A stretch of DNA of 64,000 nucleotides from Lampris incognitus (GCF_029633865.1 NC_079211.1:6460091-6524090); one strand, 5' to 3'; positions 1 through 11,780 are shown, counted from the first letter of the stretch. The notes: a model not told the origin generated them from the sequence alone. Translations and numbers: made by a program.

Positions 1-374
1 GGTTCGGCGGTTTGAATCCCCGTGTTACCTCCAGCTTGGTCGGGCGTCCCTACAGGCACAATTGGCTGTGTTTGTGGGTGGGAGGCCGGATGTGGGTGTG
101 TCCTGGTCGCTATTCTAGCACCTCCTCTGGTCAGCCGGGGCGCCTGTTCGGGGGGGGGGGGCTGGGGGGAATAGCATGATCCTCCCACGCGCTACGTTCC
201 CCTGGTGAAACTCCTCACTGTCAGGTGAAAAGAAGCGGCTGGTGACGTCACATGTATGGGAGGAGGCATGTGGTAGTCTGCAGCCCTCCCCGGATCAGCA
301 GAGGGGGTGGAGCAGCGACCAGGACAGCTCGGAAGAGTGGGGTAATTGGCCGGATACAATTGGGGAGAAAAAGC
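1..374 (+). mobile_element. tRNA-derived SINE, family A (5' cut by window edge)
   Basis: The start carries a tRNA-like B box (GGTTTGAATCCCC) and the copy ends in the family's tail (ACAATTGGGGAGAAAAA). The same ~390-bp repeat recurs at 3983, 5615, 9042, 13458 (fragment), 46028 (-) and 49828 (-). Complete copies also show an A-box-like head with GGGCGTCCGGGTAGC. Family A is a label used only here; I did not assign a library name. Confidence 0.85.
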
Positions 375-727
375 GAGGAGGGGGGATCTCCCCAAAAATT
401 GTGTTCTGTATTTTCATGTCCACTCGCATTTATTCTTCTTACTGGACCTTTTTGTTGTTATTCTGGGTGGTTGTGTACTTGTCAATGAGCATCAGAATTC
501 AGACCAATAATACTGATCAGAGCTCTCTGTACACCCCCATACCAAAACCTGTCGACTGTTAAACTGTTTGCGGTGCTGGTTGGATTTCATATGTTTTGAG
601 GAAGCAGCAGTTTTTGGTAGTTGTGTGTCGCACCGTAGTGCTCCGTTTCGCCAGGATCCACATCAGAGTGAGGAAGAAAAACACTCTCGAAGTCCTTTTT
701 GTCTTGACTGTTAGGTGCCTGTGACTC
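375..727. other. unannotated stretch
   Basis: No gene, repeat or motif recognised. The short open frames here show no family resemblance. Confidence 0.5.
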
Positions 728-731
728 TTAA

Positions 732-1353
732 GCCTCCTACACACTGTGTGATTTTAGCAGTCCTGTAAGTTTACTGCAGGCCACACTGTGCGATATGGAT
801 CTAATAAACTTGGGTACGACATTGAGTTTTATGTGTGTAGACTGTACGATGAGAACACTACTGACTCGCAGGCTACGATGCAAGTCCATAAAAACGTCAT
901 CAGCGCGTGTAATCAAGCTACGCCGCTGGTAGAGCAACATGGCGCCAAGCAGGAATCGAGTCCTTTCAGTAGTCGCCGCAGCTCGTTGTGTTGCTCATTG
1001 TGTTGAATCCACAGCATTTGGACCACAGATGCTAACAGTGTGTTTGTTTGTGTTTAGCGCCAGCAAAGATTCTGCGTCGTGTTGATCAGTGCGTCATTTC
1101 GTGCTGCATTTCTATTGGTTGGTTAGTAGACGCAGGTCGTAGCAGCAGTCACACTGAGATGGTCGTCCTTCATTTCTGGCAGTCAGACTTTAGTCCCAGG
1201 TTGTCTTCGGTCCCAAGACCGTAATAACGGCCGTCTCTGAACCTGTCTCACAGTGCGACGCAGGACTGCCGTTTTGGAGCCACGACCAAAGATATCGCCA
1301 CGTTTAATCATCTCTCATCTGAGACGGCCCACATCACACAGTCTGTAGGAGGC
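732..1353. mobile_element. non-autonomous DNA transposon with TTAA target duplication (piggyBac-like MITE)
   Basis: Terminal inverted repeats start GCCTCCTACA at 732 and, inverted, at 1353. They match over about 21 bp with one mismatch, continuing as CTGTGTGAT. Both ends are flanked by TTAA (728-731 and 1354-1357), the target used by piggyBac-type transposases. The 622-bp interior has no transposase. The superfamily is inferred from the target duplication only. Confidence 0.65.
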
Positions 1354-1357
1354 TTAA

Positions 1358-2599
1358 GGCAGGTGTATAGAAAGTACTTCAAAAGTACTTCCTATGGATA
1401 GGGAGCTACATCACACTACAAAAACATAATCAGCATATCAACTTGTATTTCAATTTAGTTATCGGTAATAAGCTGTTTAAATGCCTAATCGGTGATATAC
1501 TAATATATATGTGTGTGTGTGTGTAAATATATATATGACCTTCTAAAACTGGGGAATATTTACATCGATAGTTGAAGAGTTGTCATTGTAAAATAACTTT
1601 TATGTCTTTCCCAACTGATGGTGAAAAATGGGTGTTTTAGTGCAATAATCACAACCACTGTGAACGAACCTAAACAGCATCAGGAAAGATCAGGTGTAGT
1701 GGTTGTTTAGTGTTAGTCCTTGTACTAACAGACCTGTCAATCAACCTGGGAGACGGCAGCTTCCACAATACTGTGTTGTAGTTCGGTTGGACATTTGAAT
1801 TAAGAACCGTACCTTTATTATTATGCAGAGCAACGCAGGGCGAAGGGTGAAGAGTGGGGTCAAAGGTTAAGAAGGGAAAGGGCACATTTAACTGGCAGGC
1901 GTCAGATCCAGCATGGGGCTTTCATTAGCAGCAGATTGTAGACAGCGGATGTGGTGCAGCTCGCTAATGAACCTCCCACAAACTTCCTGGTCTGTTGAGC
2001 TTCACCTGCACTTAACTGACACTGACTCACGACAGGATGTCTGGGAAACACACACACACACACACACACACACACTCGTTGAAGCTGTCTGGATGTTTTG
2101 GCAGACTAGGGTCAGAGTCCAGGAAGCGCTGGTAGCTCGAGTTACACAACATAATGGATTAACATTAAGTTGTGTTTCTTTAGAACCAGAGCTTCTAAAC
2201 ATTTACGCTTGTATTTACCTTCCTGGTTTCTCCAGTTGGCTCTGATTTTATACAGAACTTCTGTCGGTCTGTGTTATGGGTTGGACATCATGTCATCACT
2301 GTACAAGTTTTAGTAACCGAAATAACAGGGAGGTGAAGATCTTCCTCCTCTTCATTACGGAGACCTTACCAGAACATGCTGCCCGCCTACCGGAGGTCCC
2401 TGAACTTCCCTTTGCGACCCCCAGCCTTTAATGGTTTTAATTCCTGACTAGAGGATGCTCATTAACATCAGTTATGGCCATGTTGCCTTGTTAGGGATGT
2501 GGGAACATGGGTCGTTATAATGGTGATTTAAGTCCACAGCTCAGTAAAAACATGATCATTAATTTGTTGTGGTTTAGAATAGTTTTAGTTTGGGGCAGG
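1358..2599. other. non-coding stretch with a CA microsatellite
   Basis: AT-rich DNA with a short TG run near 1509-1523 and a (CA)n run at 2048-2075. No exon recognised. Earlier prominin exons were looked for here and not found. Confidence 0.5.
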
Positions 2600-2865
2600 G
2601 CGGCATGGTGGTGCATTGAATAGTGCAGCCTCACAGCAAGACGGTCCTGGGTTCGAGCCCCGGAGTAGTCTAACCTTGGGGGTCGTCCTGTGTGTGGAGT
2701 TTGCATGTTCTCCCCGTGTCTGCGTGGGTTTCCTCCCACAGTCCAGACATGTAGGTCAGATGAATCGGCCGTACTACGTTGTCTCTAGGTGTGTGGGCCC
2801 TGTGATGGCCTGGCGGTCTGTCCAGGGTTTCTCCCCGCCTGATAATGGACGGACAGTTTGGGGCA
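2600..2865 (+). mobile_element. tRNA-derived SINE, family B
   Basis: The head reads GGCATGGTGGTGCATTG with a clear B box (GGTTCGAGCCCC). The conserved body follows (GTGTGGAGTTTGCATGTTCT and CCTCCCACAGTCCAGACATG). Further copies are at 33059 (+), 34466 (-), 49066 (-) and 49357 (+). This body is very widespread in fish genomes. Confidence 0.8.
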
Positions 2866-3230
2866 ATGACAAAACAAAACTGAACGCATAAATCAGCTGT
2901 AAACACTGGAAGAGGGTAAAAATATTAGACAACTAAAATGAAGAAAATACATTCCTCTCCACTTCCGACGAAACAGCAAACTGATGTTTATCTTTGTCTA
3001 TTTGTACAATATCTATTACCGTTTCTCCATCTATCTCCCTCTATACAGCTCTCCATCTGTGTACAGTAGGTCTCCATCTATATGTATAGAACTTATCGCT
3101 CTCTCACTCCATCTCTCTCCTGTCTATCTGTACAGTATCTCTCTTCCTCTCTGTTTATCTGTGTTTATTTGCTGAAGTGTACGTGGAGTCGTACCTGACG
3201 CCGTGGTGTGGATGTGGTCTTGCTTGACAG

Positions 3231-3346
3231 AATACTTTCTGGATGGGTCTGGGCTGCAGTACTCTGTTCCTCCTGCCCAGTATCATCCTGGCGGTAAAAC
3301 TCGCCAAGTACTACCGCAGAATGGACACAGAAGACGTCTACGACGA
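3231..3346 (+). CDS. prom1: prominin-1-like, exon with last transmembrane segment and start of cytoplasmic tail
   Basis: Prominin is a five-span membrane glycoprotein concentrated in plasma-membrane protrusions and needed for photoreceptor disc formation. This 116-nt exon follows an acceptor (cttgacag) and ends at a donor (GA|gtgagt). It reads [15 protein letters not shown], a hydrophobic fifth membrane span, then [11 protein letters not shown] and DTEDVYD, nearly the same as mammalian prominin-1 at this point. The exon starts in phase 0 and ends with two bases of a codon, completed by the first base of the 4809 exon. The exons run in order on the + strand and lie upstream of fgfbp2, as in mammals. 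Earlier exons are not visible in the window. Teleosts have prom1a and prom1b, and I cannot say which this is. Confidence 0.92.
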
Positions 3347-3434
3347 GTGAGTACGGCGAGCCTGTCCACGCCTCACACCATGACACGAGCTACAGCCAGT
3401 ACGATGACGGATGGTTTACTCTGTAGTGATGGAT

Positions 3435-3606
3435 AGAAGAAGAAAGATCACACCAGTCTTGACGCATGCTCATTAATCCAAGTAAGAGGTTGAATCAGTT
3501 CCTCTGGATACAACGTTTATGGAGTGATGAAACGCATCTGTCAATAAACGTTGTATCCAGATGAACAGATTCAATCATGCATCAAGACTGGTGTGATCTT
3601 TCTTCT
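3435..3606. repeat. fold-back palindrome built from PLE terminal sequence
   Basis: The left arm (3435-3520) and right arm (3544-3606) are inverted copies around a 23-nt loop. The outer parts pair through AGATCACACCAGTCTTGA and the inner parts through GGATACAACGTTTAT. The arms match the terminal sequence of the PLE family seen at 14640-14975 (CAATAAACGTTG, CCAGATGAAC). The left arm has about 20 extra bases. It lies in a prominin intron. Confidence 0.75.
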
Positions 3607-3982
3607 TTGTACAGAGTGAACTAGCCGTCATCGTCATTACTAATCATTCAGTAGATGTAGGAGTTGGTGTGTTTTGTTGGTGAAGATAGAGTCCATGTTT
3701 TTAACGTGGTAAAGAACTTTATTTCCCTTCCGTGCAAACTATGAAATGTTTTGTCTGCCTCAAGTGACAATCTTGTTTTGAGTCTTGAAATGTTTTCTCT
3801 CATGCCATTCTCGATAATCCCATTCTTCTTCTGTAATTCCTAACAAGTATTTTAAATATAAATCAACTTTTTAGACAGACATTACTTTGAGAAGAGACAG
3901 ATCGCCCAACATCAACATTGTTGGATTGGATAAAATTCTTAAATGAAGTTGTAAACAATACATCTATTTTAAAATCTATTTT

Positions 3983-4373
3983 GGGGCGTCCGGGTAGCAT
4001 AGCGGTCTATTCCGTTGCCTACCAACACGGGGATCCTCAGTTCAAATCCCCATGTTGCCTCCAGCTTGGTCGGCATCCCTAAAGACACAGTTGGGAAGTT
4101 GGATGTGGGTATGTGTCCTGGTCGCTGCACTAGCGCCTCCTCTGTTCAGTCGGGGCGCTTGTTTGGGGGGAGTAGCGTGATCCTCCCACATGCTACGTCC
4201 CCTGGTGAAACTCCTCACTGTCAGGTGAAAAGAAGCGGCTGGTGACTCCACATGTATGGGAGGAGGCATGTGGTAGTCTGCAGCCCTCCCCGGATCAGCA
4301 GAGGGGGTGGAGCAGTGACTGGCACGGCTTGGAAGAGTGGGGTAATTGGCCAAGTACAATTGGGGAGAAAAAA
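3983..4373 (+). mobile_element. tRNA-derived SINE, family A (full length)
   Basis: The copy begins GGGGCGTCCGGGTAGCATAG, has a B-box-like GTTCAAATCCCC and ends CAATTGGGGAGAAAAAA. It sits in the prominin intron between exons 3231-3346 and 4809-4832. Confidence 0.85.
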
Positions 4374-4808
4374 TTGGGGTGGGGGAGGGATTTCTATTAC
4401 AGAAGACTGATTTTAAGACTCAATACAAGTTTACATGACTCAGGGAATCTACTTGTCTGTCTGTCTAGTTTCTGTTAATTCTTTTCTCTTTCTCTTCCCT
4501 GTAGTTCTTCCGTTTCGGGGACTTGGCACTTTACTTTGTGATAACCATTTCTACTGTTTCCATCTCGTCCTCCATGCCCTTCACCTTTCTCTCTCACTCC
4601 TCTCAATGCACTCGGCACTTTAAGAACAAACATTTGTGTTTGTCCGGCTTGTTTTCTGTGGATCGTCCCCGAGCGTACGCCGTCATCAGGGCGCCATCGT
4701 GTCGCTCGGTGACCTCGTGGGTCATGTTATCAGCTGTTTTACAGAAAACCCATATGTTGCATTTCATTAACATCCTCACATTTTTTTTTTGTTCTTGTAT
4801 CTTCATAG

Positions 4809-4832
4809 CATTGAGACAGTTCCCATGAAAAC
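4809..4832 (+). CDS. prom1: prominin-1-like, 24-nt micro-exon
   Basis: The micro-exon lies between acceptor cttcatag and donor gtaagg. Its first base completes the aspartate codon left open by the previous exon. It then encodes IETVPMK and ends with two bases (AC) of the next codon. The joined reading is YDD-IETVPMK, matching the prominin-1 cytoplasmic tail (mouse DVETVPMKN). Exact phase agreement on both sides is the main support; an exon this short would be missed by most gene finders. Confidence 0.9.
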
Positions 4833-5268
4833 GTAAGGTTCATCTTCCCCATCTCCCTCTTCCTCTCCTTCATCGCTCTGGGTGTTGTACATAGAACTGT
4901 TTACTAAACTTCTTGGTGCTGGTCTACGTTTTTAATCTTGAGCTCGCTCTTATGTGGGTGGATGGTGTCCGCTTCCTGTCGTGTGCAATCTTTGAAAAGT
5001 GCCCTTTACCTTTCATCAAGGGCTCTTACAGTCAATACCTTACAAAAACAACAGCCCACCTGTGTTTTGTAAGTTATGGTGTAAGATAAAATGATTTCTA
5101 CTCAACGAGGCTTTATGAACATATTTTTGTCGTAGTGCTGGAGACTCGATTCCTAAAGTCTCACTAGTCAAAGGAAGGCCTTTTTTATCTGGAGGTCTTG
5201 CGAGCATGCCATGTCGCTCATATTGTCCCGTTTCATCCTTTTCTTTGTATACAATAGTTTGTTGTCAG

Positions 5269-5327
5269 TATGGAAATTGGTAATAATGGTTATCATAATG
5301 AGGTATCCCAAATCCTAAACCAACAAG
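5269..5327 (+). CDS. prom1: prominin-1-like, probable alternative tail exon
   Basis: The acceptor gttgtcag is followed by T, which completes the AC left by the micro-exon, and then MEIGNNGYHNE. This resembles mammalian prominin-1 (mouse LEIGSNGYHKDH). Two donors are possible: 5303 (GAG|gtatcc) or 5328 (CAAG|gtaata). The longer form continues VSQILNQQ, loosely like the mammalian YGIHNPVM part. Neither donor keeps the frame that gives the long ending of the last exon, so this exon should produce a different, shorter C terminus. Prominin tails are known to be alternatively spliced. The 3' boundary is uncertain. Confidence 0.65.
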
Positions 5328-5614
5328 GTAATAGTGGAAATGTTCCTTTAACATGCATGTTTACTGCAGTAAAGGCATGATCTCAACGAGCAATTACCAC
5401 AAAGTCTAAAATACACTGCATGCCTTGAGGTGGAGGTCTGAATCACCACACACACACACACACACATATATATAAATATGAGAACTACACAGTCAAAAGT
5501 GATGGTAAATCTAAGACTTTTCATACAAGTTGCGTTTTATTTGGCCTCAGCACACAAAAAAAATGGTAACCCCTTGAATTCCGGGCCATTCATTACTTAG
5601 AAATAACTGGTTAT

Positions 5615-6009
5615 GGGGCATCCGGGTAGTATGGCTGTCTATTCCGTTGCCTGCCAACATGAAGATCGCCGGTTCGAATCCCCTGCGTTACCTCCAGCTT
5701 GGTCCGGTGTCCCTACAGACACAATTGGACATGTCTGGGTGGGAAGCCGGATGTGGGTATGTGTCCTGGTTGCTGCACTAGCGCCTGTTCAGGGGGGAAT
5801 AGCGTGATCCTCCCACGCGCTACAGCCCCCTGGCAAAACTCCACACTGTCAGGTGAAAAGCTGGCGACTCCACATGTATGGGAGGAGGCATGTGGTAGTC
5901 TGCAGCCCTCCCCCGGATCAGCAGAGGGGGTGGAGCAGAGACCGGGACGGCTCGGAAGAGTGGGGTAATTGGCCGAATACAATTCAGGGGGGAAAAAATC
6001 CAAAAAAAG
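5615..6009 (+). mobile_element. tRNA-derived SINE, family A, with target duplication
   Basis: The copy begins GGGGCATCCGGGTAGTATGG and ends in an A-rich tail. It is flanked by a 13-bp duplication with one mismatch (AAATAACTGGTTA at 5601-5613, AAATAACTGATTA at 6010-6022), as expected of LINE-driven insertion. Confidence 0.88.
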
Positions 6010-7247
6010 AAATAACTGATTAACTTGTGAGTAAAATAGGTGAAGTATGATGGCTGGTAAGAGTATAATATGGACTCTTCAATATCTATAGTTTGTCTTT
6101 AATTGTGACTTTTGATCAATATAATCTACATCAAACAATATATGGGATAAATTCACACATTGGATCAAACAAGTATTTTCAACCCTTGGTGTCACAAGGA
6201 TAAATAGTCATTATCTTGAATAAAGGTGAACATTAAATTTCGTGCTGTCATTGCTATGGTTATGTTACGTTACTCGGCGCCTGTCATAACCGACATACGT
6301 TAAACTGGTTATTAAAAGAATACCCGTTTACCTGGGTGTTGGAGAGATTCTGTTACTTCACGCCACACCAACACTTCAGCATACACCGCCTTACACTAAC
6401 TAGTCTTACTGGTGTGCATGTGAACACAGTGGAAGTGTCCCGTGTAGGCCAAACGTTGACTAGCATCTATATGTTCAGTTTAACTACCATCACTTCTCTC
6501 TGTGTTATAAATGTGACACGGTCGGTGCATTATGGGTGATTGTTTTTCGGGGTCTAACCTGCTGCATGCTGACACTGTCCTCCTGTCTCCTCTTTAGAGT
6601 CAGCCAAAACCCAATGAATGTTCAGCTGATCATTTTGTTCAGAGAAAGGCAAGCATGTCGCGCTTTGGTGTGACGCTGAGAATGACGCTCCTCTGACCTC
6701 GTCCTTCTAACACAACCCTAACTGCATGGTTGTTGTTGTTTTGAACAGGCGGTCTTTGGACAGCCAAACAACAGTAAAAGATTCTGAAGGCAGAGCGCAA
6801 AACAGCAAAATAACAGATCAGACACAAACTGCTCAGGGCTTCCTTACTGATCTATCATCAGTAGTAATGACAATAAAACTGATTATACGTAGAAGCACAC
6901 TTGTGGTGTTTGCTATTTCAAGAGCTTTACTTACAAAACAGAAACTTCTGAAGAAGTTCTGTCCACATGTTGCCTTCTTGGATGGTATCCACTGCGTTTG
7001 TCCTAAAAATGAACGCACATTTAAAAGAGAAGCTGATTGTTATGCAAAGTTTGATTTCGACTCTCAGCTGTGAACCAAGAGGATGCTGGTGAGGCTGTTC
7101 TGCTCTCTGGCTTCTGAACCAAAACGCCACCGTGTGAAGACAGTCGACCAGAGCCTAACAATATGGCGACCGTTGAACTTGCTGTGTCTGGTTGATGATG
7201 TTTTACCTCCCATGTTTTTGTGTGTATGTGTGTCCCTGTGCCTTTAG
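6010..7247. other. prominin intron, no repeat recognised
   Basis: Intronic DNA before the last prominin exon. An acceptor-like ctcctctttag at 6586-6596 is followed by an open stretch with no prominin resemblance. Nothing else seen. Confidence 0.5.
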
Positions 7248-7317
7248 CATCCCTGCCTATGACACTATGAACAGGTTCCCGAGGGCCTCGGCCCCCCCAA
7301 GACACATCGACTGGTGA
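7248..7317 (+). CDS. prom1: prominin-1-like, last coding exon
   Basis: The acceptor gcctttag precedes the exon. Its first base completes the AC left by the 4809 micro-exon, giving MKT-IPAYDTMN then RFPRASAPPRHIDW and TGA at 7315-7317. This is the direct-splice ending. If the 5269 exon is included, the frame changes and stops earlier: ASLPMTL with TGA at 7268-7270 when donor 5328 is used, or HPCL and a stop when donor 5303 is used. The sequence therefore allows at least three C termini from one last exon. The conserved-looking longest reading and exact phase support the exon; which isoforms exist needs transcripts. Confidence 0.8.
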
Positions 7318-9041
7318 CGGAGTGCTGGCCTTTGTACTGAAAGGTACTAGAAAAACCGCCCGACCAAACATGCGGGACTCCATTTTGCCTGCAGCACCAC
7401 TCTCTTCAGCACCACCCACCTTACCTTCCTCCCTGCCTTTATGTCTTTCCGTTCTTCCTTCCTTTGCTCCCAGCTCGCATGGCGTTGGCCGTTTGTCCAT
7501 CGCTGCCGTGCGGACCGCTTGCTGTATATCGCCGTTCGGTATCCTTTCTGCCTTGTCGTTTCCTCGCATTAACACGTTTTCCTCGTCTCTCCTCACTGCC
7601 GGCCATGTTTCACCTTCTTGACAGCTTCTTGTAGTGCTTCACCGCTTGCAGGGGGAAAACTGCTGGTGAGAACTGCCGTTTCTTTCTTTGGGGATTGGGG
7701 GTATTGGGGCTCATATGACGCCAGACCCCATGCTACTGCTCTGTCAATGGTTGATGTTTTTAAAAGGCTTTCAATGAGATAAAAATAGTACAATGCTTGT
7801 TCGGTCCTGATTTTTGGGAGAATTTTTGAGTTTTACTTTTTACCGAAAAAAATATCAACAGTTAATAATGTAACACATCGTACAGGGAGGTGATATCCAC
7901 CAGTCTATTTGTGACACTTACATGTCATTTACTCCTGCCATGAAAGTAATTATCTAAGGAGCATTTTTTTCAAATGGTGAATGATAAATTCAAAATGGAA
8001 ACACAATTATGGCGTTAAACTTTTTTCTTTTCCAAGAGGCTAAAAACCCTTTCCCAGTGTACATAATTGGACCCACTGTAGCAACAGATTCAGTCAGATT
8101 AAAATCACGTTTTCCAGTCTCACTGTATTTCTTAACAGAGGGTTTATTGAAGTTACCCAGACTATTACAACTGTTGAGGTAAAAATTTGACAAAAAACTC
8201 CTCCTGGTTATCAATGTAATTAAAACGTTTCAGAAAACCAATCAGCTTCTGGTGATAAATGACATCATCTAAGACTCTGATTTGATTGGACAGTTAATGA
8301 CTTGTTGCCAAGCAACATCATGCTAGTTAGCGAGCGAGCTATCAATAAAGAGACTTGTGAACGCAACCTGTTCAGAGGGGGGGCGTTAAAACAGTTACGT
8401 CAAATCAAATGATAACTTCTGAAGATGAGAAAATGACTCCTAACACTGATATTACACAATAAAACTAGTTGAACTGGAACTTTTACATTATCACATGAGT
8501 AAGAAACACTGAACTCGTCCATGGAGTCTCACTGACAGAGCAGGGTGGTGTCATTTCACCAGCCAGATGGAGGCTCATGAGTCTCCGGGGCCTTTCAGAA
8601 GGTGAACGTCATATGTTATGAAATATTCGCCTGCCTAAACTTACAAAAACCGGAAATAAAACACTGGATTGTAAGTTGGCTGTTTTTAATTAATTAAACA
8701 GTTTAACATTTTCCAGTTTAGATACCCAAATGACACTCACAACCGGTGTTACTTAATAACATTTAAGTCAGACCACAACTGAAACGCTACATCACTTACT
8801 TTAATTGTTGTGCATTTTGGACCGTCTCTTTCTACTGAAAAATAAATATATAAGGCAGAATTCTATTTTTATTTTTAAAAGAGCTTCTCTTTTGCTTCTC
8901 TTAGCTGATTTCCCCCCCCCCCAATACTCATGACATCATCAGATACTCATTTACATATAGCCAATCAAATTATGAAACCCCACCCACCCTTATGCTGTGA
9001 ACCCTCGCTTGTGCTTGTCAATCAAAGGTGATTTCTAAGAA
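7318..9041 (+). other. prominin 3' UTR and downstream DNA
   Basis: No further exon recognised. Poly(A)-signal candidates AATAAA occur at 8344-8349 and 8458-8463, either of which could end the prominin transcript. No repeat family recognised. Confidence 0.4.
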
Positions 9042-9425
9042 GGGGCGTCCGGGTAGCGTAGCGGTCTATTCCATTGCCTACCAACACAGTGATCACTGGT
9101 TCGAATCCCTGTGTTACCGCCGACCAAGCCGGCGGTAACACAGACACAATTGGCCGTGTAGCGCCTCCTCTGATCAGTCAGGGCGCCTGTTCGGGGGGGG
9201 GGACTGGGGGGAATAGCGTGATCTTCCCACATGCTACGTCCCCCTGGTGAAACTCCTCACTGTCAGGTGAAAAGAAGCGGCTGGTGACTCCACATGTATG
9301 GGAGGAGGCATGTGGTGGTCTGCAGCCCTCCCCGGATCAGCAGAGGGGGTGGAGCAGCGACCGGGATGGCTCAGAAGAGTGGGGTAATTGGCCAAGTACA
9401 ACTGGGGAGAAAAATGGGGGGGAAG
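9042..9425 (+). mobile_element. tRNA-derived SINE, family A
   Basis: The copy begins GGGGCGTCCGGGTAGCGTAG, has B box GGTTCGAATCCC and ends AACTGGGGAGAAAAATGGGG. It is shortened in the middle relative to the 3983 copy. Confidence 0.85.
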
Positions 9426-9429
9426 GTGG

Positions 9430-11780
9430 TTTATAAGAAGTAGACCACTCTGTTGTTGAGACAACTACAAACAGTTCTGGTTAAAAGCATGAAATACACA
9501 ATAAGAGTAATTTACAAAATAGGAAGTTGTCGCCTAATGTTTTACGTTGTGTTCAAGATTTTTAGACATGAAGTGAAATCCAATAACTGATTTCACTCCA
9601 GTTTTAGTGGAATCAAGAGCGAGGAGGTCAAGGGTCACACCCACAATGCTGTGGCAACACTCCTGTGTTCATCAGCTGAAATTATACTGAAGTTGTGCAA
9701 GGAAAATAAATCTAGATATAGAGCAAAGAGGAGAGATTTTTGATGATTCACCTTGACAACCAGCAGTTAAGACTTGTAACACATGAGTATAATAGTAAAC
9801 TAAGAAAAATCTGCATCCTGGTAACCAAACAGTGTTCATGTTGTTTCCTGCTCTTCTCTTCTACGTGTTCAGGACTGAGCGCCGCGAAACCCACAGAGGC
9901 AAAACCATCTGAAGCTGCTGTGGTTTGTCTCACGTCTTCACTGATCAACCCGGCTAATCACATTATGGAACCGATGCCTGCTGCCCAACGTACCCCCATC
10001 ACCCCGTCCCAGACGCCCCGGGGGGCAGGACACTGAGCTCGACCCCCTTCTCAAAAAACATGTCTGCGTTTACATTTGTTTGGAGACGATACGAAGCCGA
10101 GAAGATTTTCACCGAGGAGACGTGACGATAACTGTACTGTCTGTCGATGCTTTCTTTCTTTTTTGGTATTTTTTATTTACTTGTTCTGTGGACATGGTGG
10201 CTTGGAAAAAGGTCACCAGAGGGTCATGGCACACTTCCAGGAGACACATGACGATTATTTTTGAGAATAATTATAAAAAAAACAAAAACAAAAAAGGACA
10301 TGTCTTTCAACACAGCGGCGTCTCGTCTGAGGAAAGGCGTTTGTGGAGGCGTCTCTACGCAACACATTACCAACACGCTAAGACGACACGCTGACCACCC
10401 GTGGTGTACAGAGAAGAAACGCAGATGTGTTGTTTGCCAAATGGACACATGGATGTGACGGAGATGACGAATGGCAATTTTTAAAGAGTGCAGTAGGAGT
10501 CAGAGAGGTGTGTAAGGTGGAGGACTTAGAGGTAAAAATATAAAGAGATGGTTCCTGGGTTTATTTTTGTGCTCAAGACAAAATATTAGCATGACTTTTT
10601 AATGTTTACAGTATCACGTGACAACCAGAGTTTTTGCCGTGTTCGCAGGTTTGAGGCGTCCTGCAAATGACCGGCTGCCTTTCAAAAACACGCTTCCCCG
10701 CGGCGTTCTGACAAGATGCCCGCCCTCTTAAATCATTTCATGTCAATTTGATACCTAACAACTTGACCTGTATAGCATTCCTTTGATTAACTGATTAACG
10801 ATAATTAAAAAAAAATAATGTTGACGTCACTAACATGACATTTTAAATCCAGCTCTCTCTCATCTTCATAGTGGTCAACCTTTAAAGTGGAGGACTTCTT
10901 TTTCAAGCCAAATCCTGTTCTTACATTAGGTCTCAGGTCTTTGTGGTCCATAAACTACATACCATTTCACCAGTTTTACCCCACGGTAGCGACATGGGTA
11001 GGTTTGAGACTCTGGGGTGAATGTATTCAAGTCGTTTGTCACATGTCACTTCATATGGCTGCTGGCTGAACTAAACTGTGACCACCTGTAGCCAATCCAC
11101 TGACTTCCAACCCACTCCCGTCTCTTGTTTACAGGCTGTAGATGTGTTCGTAGTCGCCGTCAGCTTAGACCAACTTGGAATAATTATAGACAATCTGTTC
11201 TTGTCCGTCAACTGGACGAGAAAGCACCGTCAATCAAACCCCGAAAATCTGTTGAAAGCATAACAGTGTCCAGACATGCTGCAGAAATTAAAGAAATCCA
11301 TATCAGAATTCTGAATTTTCATTTTTGCACACTTGGCAACAGATTTTATCCAGTCACTAAAACTATGGAATAAGTCTCAACGCTTAGATCACCGACTCTG
11401 AAGAACCCCTTGATTAAAAAAGGTGAATAAGAAAATTATCAACAGCATGTGATAATCTGACTACTTCTGCTGTTCGAAGGTGTCAGAGATTTTATCCAAG
11501 CACAGCAGTGTGTTTGATTCCAGATACTCTTGTCAAGTGTTTTCCCACTGCTTCCAGACACACAGCATCAGAAGTCTCTGTGCTGGATTAATAACTTGTT
11601 GAGATGTACTACTTTTGAGGGTTTGAATTCTCTAGTATGCACAGTTTGACTAAGCTACCGCTGTTAGTTGGGTAATAAAGAGTCTGCTTATTCAAGTCAA
11701 CTTGAGGGAATAAACGTTATGATCAGTTCAACTGTTTTACTAAGTGCTTAAACTAGATGTCTTTTACCTATCTGCTGTGT
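9430..11780. other. long unannotated stretch
   Basis: No gene identified. A good acceptor (tctacgtgttcag, AG at 9871-9872) is followed by an open segment to TGA at 10034-10036 with no family resemblance. It could be an unrecognised exon or chance. The rest is AT-rich and shows no repeat I know. Confidence 0.4.

Noticed and set aside
1-374. Functional tRNA gene suggested by B box
   Set aside because: The tRNA-like head is followed by a long shared body and tail present in at least six copies: a SINE, not a tRNA gene.
6597-6650. Extra prominin exon after acceptor ctctttag
   Set aside because: The frame can be continued but the peptide has no resemblance to prominin, and the exons at 4809 and 7248 already join in phase.
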